Origin: Liolophura sinensis | Taxonomy: Eukaryota > Mollusca > Polyplacophora > Chitonida > Chitonidae | Assembly: GCF_032854445.1 (NCBI RefSeq) | Contig: NC_088303.1 | Span: forward strand, 22,515,501-22,579,500 | Direction of reading: 5' to 3' | DNA length: 64,000 bases | In this document: piece after piece, positions 61,034-64,000 of the stretch | How positions within the stretch are numbered: position 1 is the first letter of the stretch | How the letters are laid out: every line of letters begins with the position of its first letter | Notes under the pieces: model-generated | What the model saw: only the letters and a program-made list of their open reading frames with translations | The model's database searches: none | What the model was told of the DNA's origin: nothing | Translations under genes and position numbers: made by a program

Positions 61034-64000
61034 GTAAGTAGAGAACCCTTATTCTAAACATCGTGAACAATGTAATGTGGTTTAAGAGTAAACCAGGATG
61101 TGATTTTAAGTTATCTGTATATTATTCTAGCAGTGGTATCAGGAAGTCAGTCCCACTTTCTAACAGGAAGCTAAAGAATCACAACACAAGCCCACTGGCA
61201 GTGCCTTAAAGTGAATGTAGGGAACAACGCTTGAGCTGTAGGGAGTATGTGTCTGTGGCATGGGGAGCTTTGAACAGGGGAAGTAATCCATGAGACTTCT
61301 GCACTGAAGTGATCTCCCCTGGAAACAAGTTTATTTGCCTCACAACATGCATGTATGGCAAATTGAACACATGGTTAAAATTACATAAAAACTTTATCAG
61401 ACATCCAAAGAATACTAAAACAATACATGGTATTTACCATTTTGTGGGCAGCAGTTTTGTCTGTGGTTGATGTCAAAGGTGTACATTCTGCACACGTGGT
61501 TTTGTCATTCCCTACATATTGTTTGATGAATTTTTTCGAGGACAAAATTTCATCTTAATGATAAAGATGTAAATACTTCATTTACCCATGTGAAATGTGT
61601 TAAGACAATAGTGTCACTCATTCTCTTTTCACTAAAGATATTTGGATACCTGTTCAGGGTTGGCTTTTTCACCAAAAAGTTGCTGGACAACAGGGCTAGT
61701 AGCTATAGATTTTTACTTGACCTGCTTGTATTCTACTCAACCAGTAATGACGGGTTGTCAAAATGACAAAAAAAAAAAGCATATTAATTAATCAACAATT
61801 TAGCCACCAGTTTCTACATCTGTGTCTCTCTGTAGACATGGCCAAGTTCATAATGATGTTTCCACATAAAAGTATAAACAAAACAAATGTTACTAAATAA
61901 TTAGCCATATTGCATTGCAAAAACCCTTGAAAATATCTTGATTGATTGCCACTGGTTAGACTAACTTTTCACTTCACATTACTTTCTTCATTGTCAAATT
62001 TTAATGAAAAATGATTAAATTTTTGAGTTGCTGTCTCAAAAATGTAGACACCTTGCCAAAAGAAACTCTCTTGTGCTGGATATTAGCTGGCCCTGTGACA
62101 TGATAATAGTTTCGCTTTCAAATCATATTTTGCACTAACAAAAATTCTTGATGCAAAGTGTTTTGTAGGCCTATTTAATAGATTATGTTTTACAAATAAT
62201 GCATAGTGTATATATTATCACTTGGGATTTTTTTTGCATGCAACTTTGTAAGCTTTAACTGTCATTAACACATTCAACAAGAACAACATGGTATTTCAGC
62301 ATGGACGTGAGAAGGTTTACAAGGATTTTATCTAGAATTGTAACACACATTTTGCTTTGTTGTCTTAATTTTTGCAACACTGTAGCATGTCGATGGTCCT
62401 TTCTTTTGTGTTTTGGGGCTACAACCCTTTGGTAAAACTCAACAGAAATCTGAGAAAACTGGTGTGGTTTCACCTGGCAATGTGTGCAACTCTTACACAG
62501 TCACTCTTGCCGGTCACATTTATTTCCAGACAATGTACGAGTCAATAATACAGGAATTGTCTTTCAAACTGCAAAGACGTGCTAGTTTGTGGATGCCAAC
62601 ATCATGAAATAATGCAGTCTCTTGTTGGAAATAAATTATTGCTTTCTAAATATATGAGTACTGGATATTATACAGAGATAGATACATCTGAAGGTCAGGT
62701 GCAAATGATAACATATGGGAACGTTTCCCATTTGCAACCGTTACAAGACTTGCCATGATAGTATGGCAGAAAGAGAAAAAAGCTTGAAAGTTAAATGATT
62801 CGGATATAGTACAGTTTTATTACAGGGACTCTGGGAACTGATAATTAAGCCCTAATTATTTGTTTGACATGTTGTTTGCATATATCAAGTATCATGAGGC
62901 TCAGTAGAAGTGCAGAAGATCTTTTGTTCTTCACAAACCCTGGTAAATCTTTATTTTAAAGCTAATTTTTGATTTCAATTTCCTTAAAATTTTAAAAATG
63001 AAAACCTTTTAGAGCTCGAACATAACTGATTATACTTGCAAAGATAAACAGCAAACTGATAATCAATGGATCATGGCAGGGTTTTTGTTTAGGAGTTTGA
63101 AGTTTAACAGAGATGCTGTCGACAGGTGTTTGCCTTTCAATCACCAGGACTCACCAGGTTCAAACCGGGCCTTAAATTTCTGAAACAGAGAACCCCTCCA
63201 TTGTTGTGTTCGATAATGCTCATGTCACGTCTACAAATTCTAACATTTTTGCAAGACCGCTAGCCTTCCACCAGTATGGTGTGCATTTCTGTACGTCACA
63301 TACAACATGTCAGGGCTGTGGTATTCCCCCAACACTCCTCTTTTCTACATTTATAATACTGATCCCTATGATATACCTATAAGTGAAAAATTCTTGAGGA
63401 AGGCATTTATCAAGCAAATAAGCTGCCCTAATTCTTCAACGTTCTCAACCAACTCTGCAAGCAATATTTTGAAACATTCGTAGAGAACTATGGGGTGTAA
63501 ATCATTTGTACAGTTTTATCAAGCTTGCATCTTTAATGACACAAACAAATCCCTTTTAATGTCATTTTCATAATATTTGTTTGCATAATTTCCACTGGAT
63601 AAAGTGCTTTAGTGGTTGAGTTGGTTGAAGATTCACAGTAACGGGTATGTACATGTCCTTGTACATGAACATAGAAGAAACAGGTGAATGGTGTTTATTG
63701 CTTTGAACAAATTCATGTTATTCTGGCACTGTTTAGACAGGAATATGACCTTGAGGGACAGCGTTTATCAGATCTTATTTGGCTACAATGGCTACAGTGG
63801 CCATATAACTTACACCAAACAATTCGTGAGCGGTGAAGCATGTCGATCTGCATCATTTCACACTGTGCTTTTTCCTCAAGATCTCAATGGTCACGATGAC
63901 TCTTGTCATGAGGTGACAAAACATGTTTACAAATCCTCTTTCGTGGTGAAAGTTCTTGCAATGGAGGTGGAAATAAATCTCTTCATTTTTCAGAAAATGA
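61034..64000 (+). other. ACAP intron 11, running to the window edge
   Basis: The donor GTAAGT at 61034 has no clear partner exon inside the window. A pyrimidine-rich acceptor TTCATTTTTCAG ends at 63993, so the next exon may begin at 63994, but only seven bases remain. No gene or clear repeat recognised. Confidence 0.4.

Noticed and set aside
62413-62607. ACAP PH-domain exon
   Set aside because: The translation has no PH features and ends in a stop. No acceptor/donor pair keeps the frame.

Overview
The window is animal nuclear DNA. It holds three multi-exon genes with GT-AG introns plus one frame-damaged gene, and most of the remaining bases are introns and intergenic DNA packed with tRNA-derived SINEs, decayed DNA transposons, one LINE and many minisatellites. 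Long introns, the SINE tail types (for example a tail that reads GCGTAAAACACCAATCAAAT on its own strand) and a secreted fucolectin-like lectin gene point to a lophotrochozoan, most likely a mollusc. The species cannot be named from the sequence alone.

Layout. 107-3221 (+): a complete four-exon gene for a 269-residue secreted protein with a signal peptide, an F5/8-type-C/fucolectin-like domain and a PAN/apple domain. 3300-11230: SINE remnant, three different minisatellites in a row, a dead L1/Tx1-like LINE (about 6980-10540) carrying a SINE insertion, a (TA)n tract, a short mariner/Tc1-type element with terminal inverted repeats, and another minisatellite. 13231-20178 (+): an SLC46-type major facilitator transporter in four coding exons, with one clear and one possible frameshift. 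20450-29230: minisatellites, SINEs, an inverted broken copy of a lectin exon, and a transposase remnant. 30425-43303 (-): complete enolase, 13 coding exons, 433 residues, all catalytic residues present. 46748-46947: assembly gap. 47542 to beyond the window (+): the first 11 coding exons of an ACAP-family Arf GTPase-activating protein, covering the whole BAR domain and including an optional-looking 18-nt microexon; the PH, ArfGAP and ankyrin parts lie beyond base 64000.

The genes are not an operon or pathway. They are unrelated neighbours: a lectin probably in innate recognition, a solute transporter, a glycolytic enzyme and an endosomal trafficking regulator. Enolase and ACAP are transcribed divergently, with start codons about 4.2 kb apart and the gap between them.

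I found no convincing new molecular system. The observations most worth a second look are the ACAP microexon, the lectin with a changed sugar-binding motif and its inverted pseudo-exon, the frameshifted transporter, the internally deleted mariner-type element, a 40-bp minisatellite family present at three loci in both orientations, and the hairpin-forming and MITE-like elements in ACAP introns. Exon limits were set by reading frames and splice-site consensus by eye; repeat limits are approximate.
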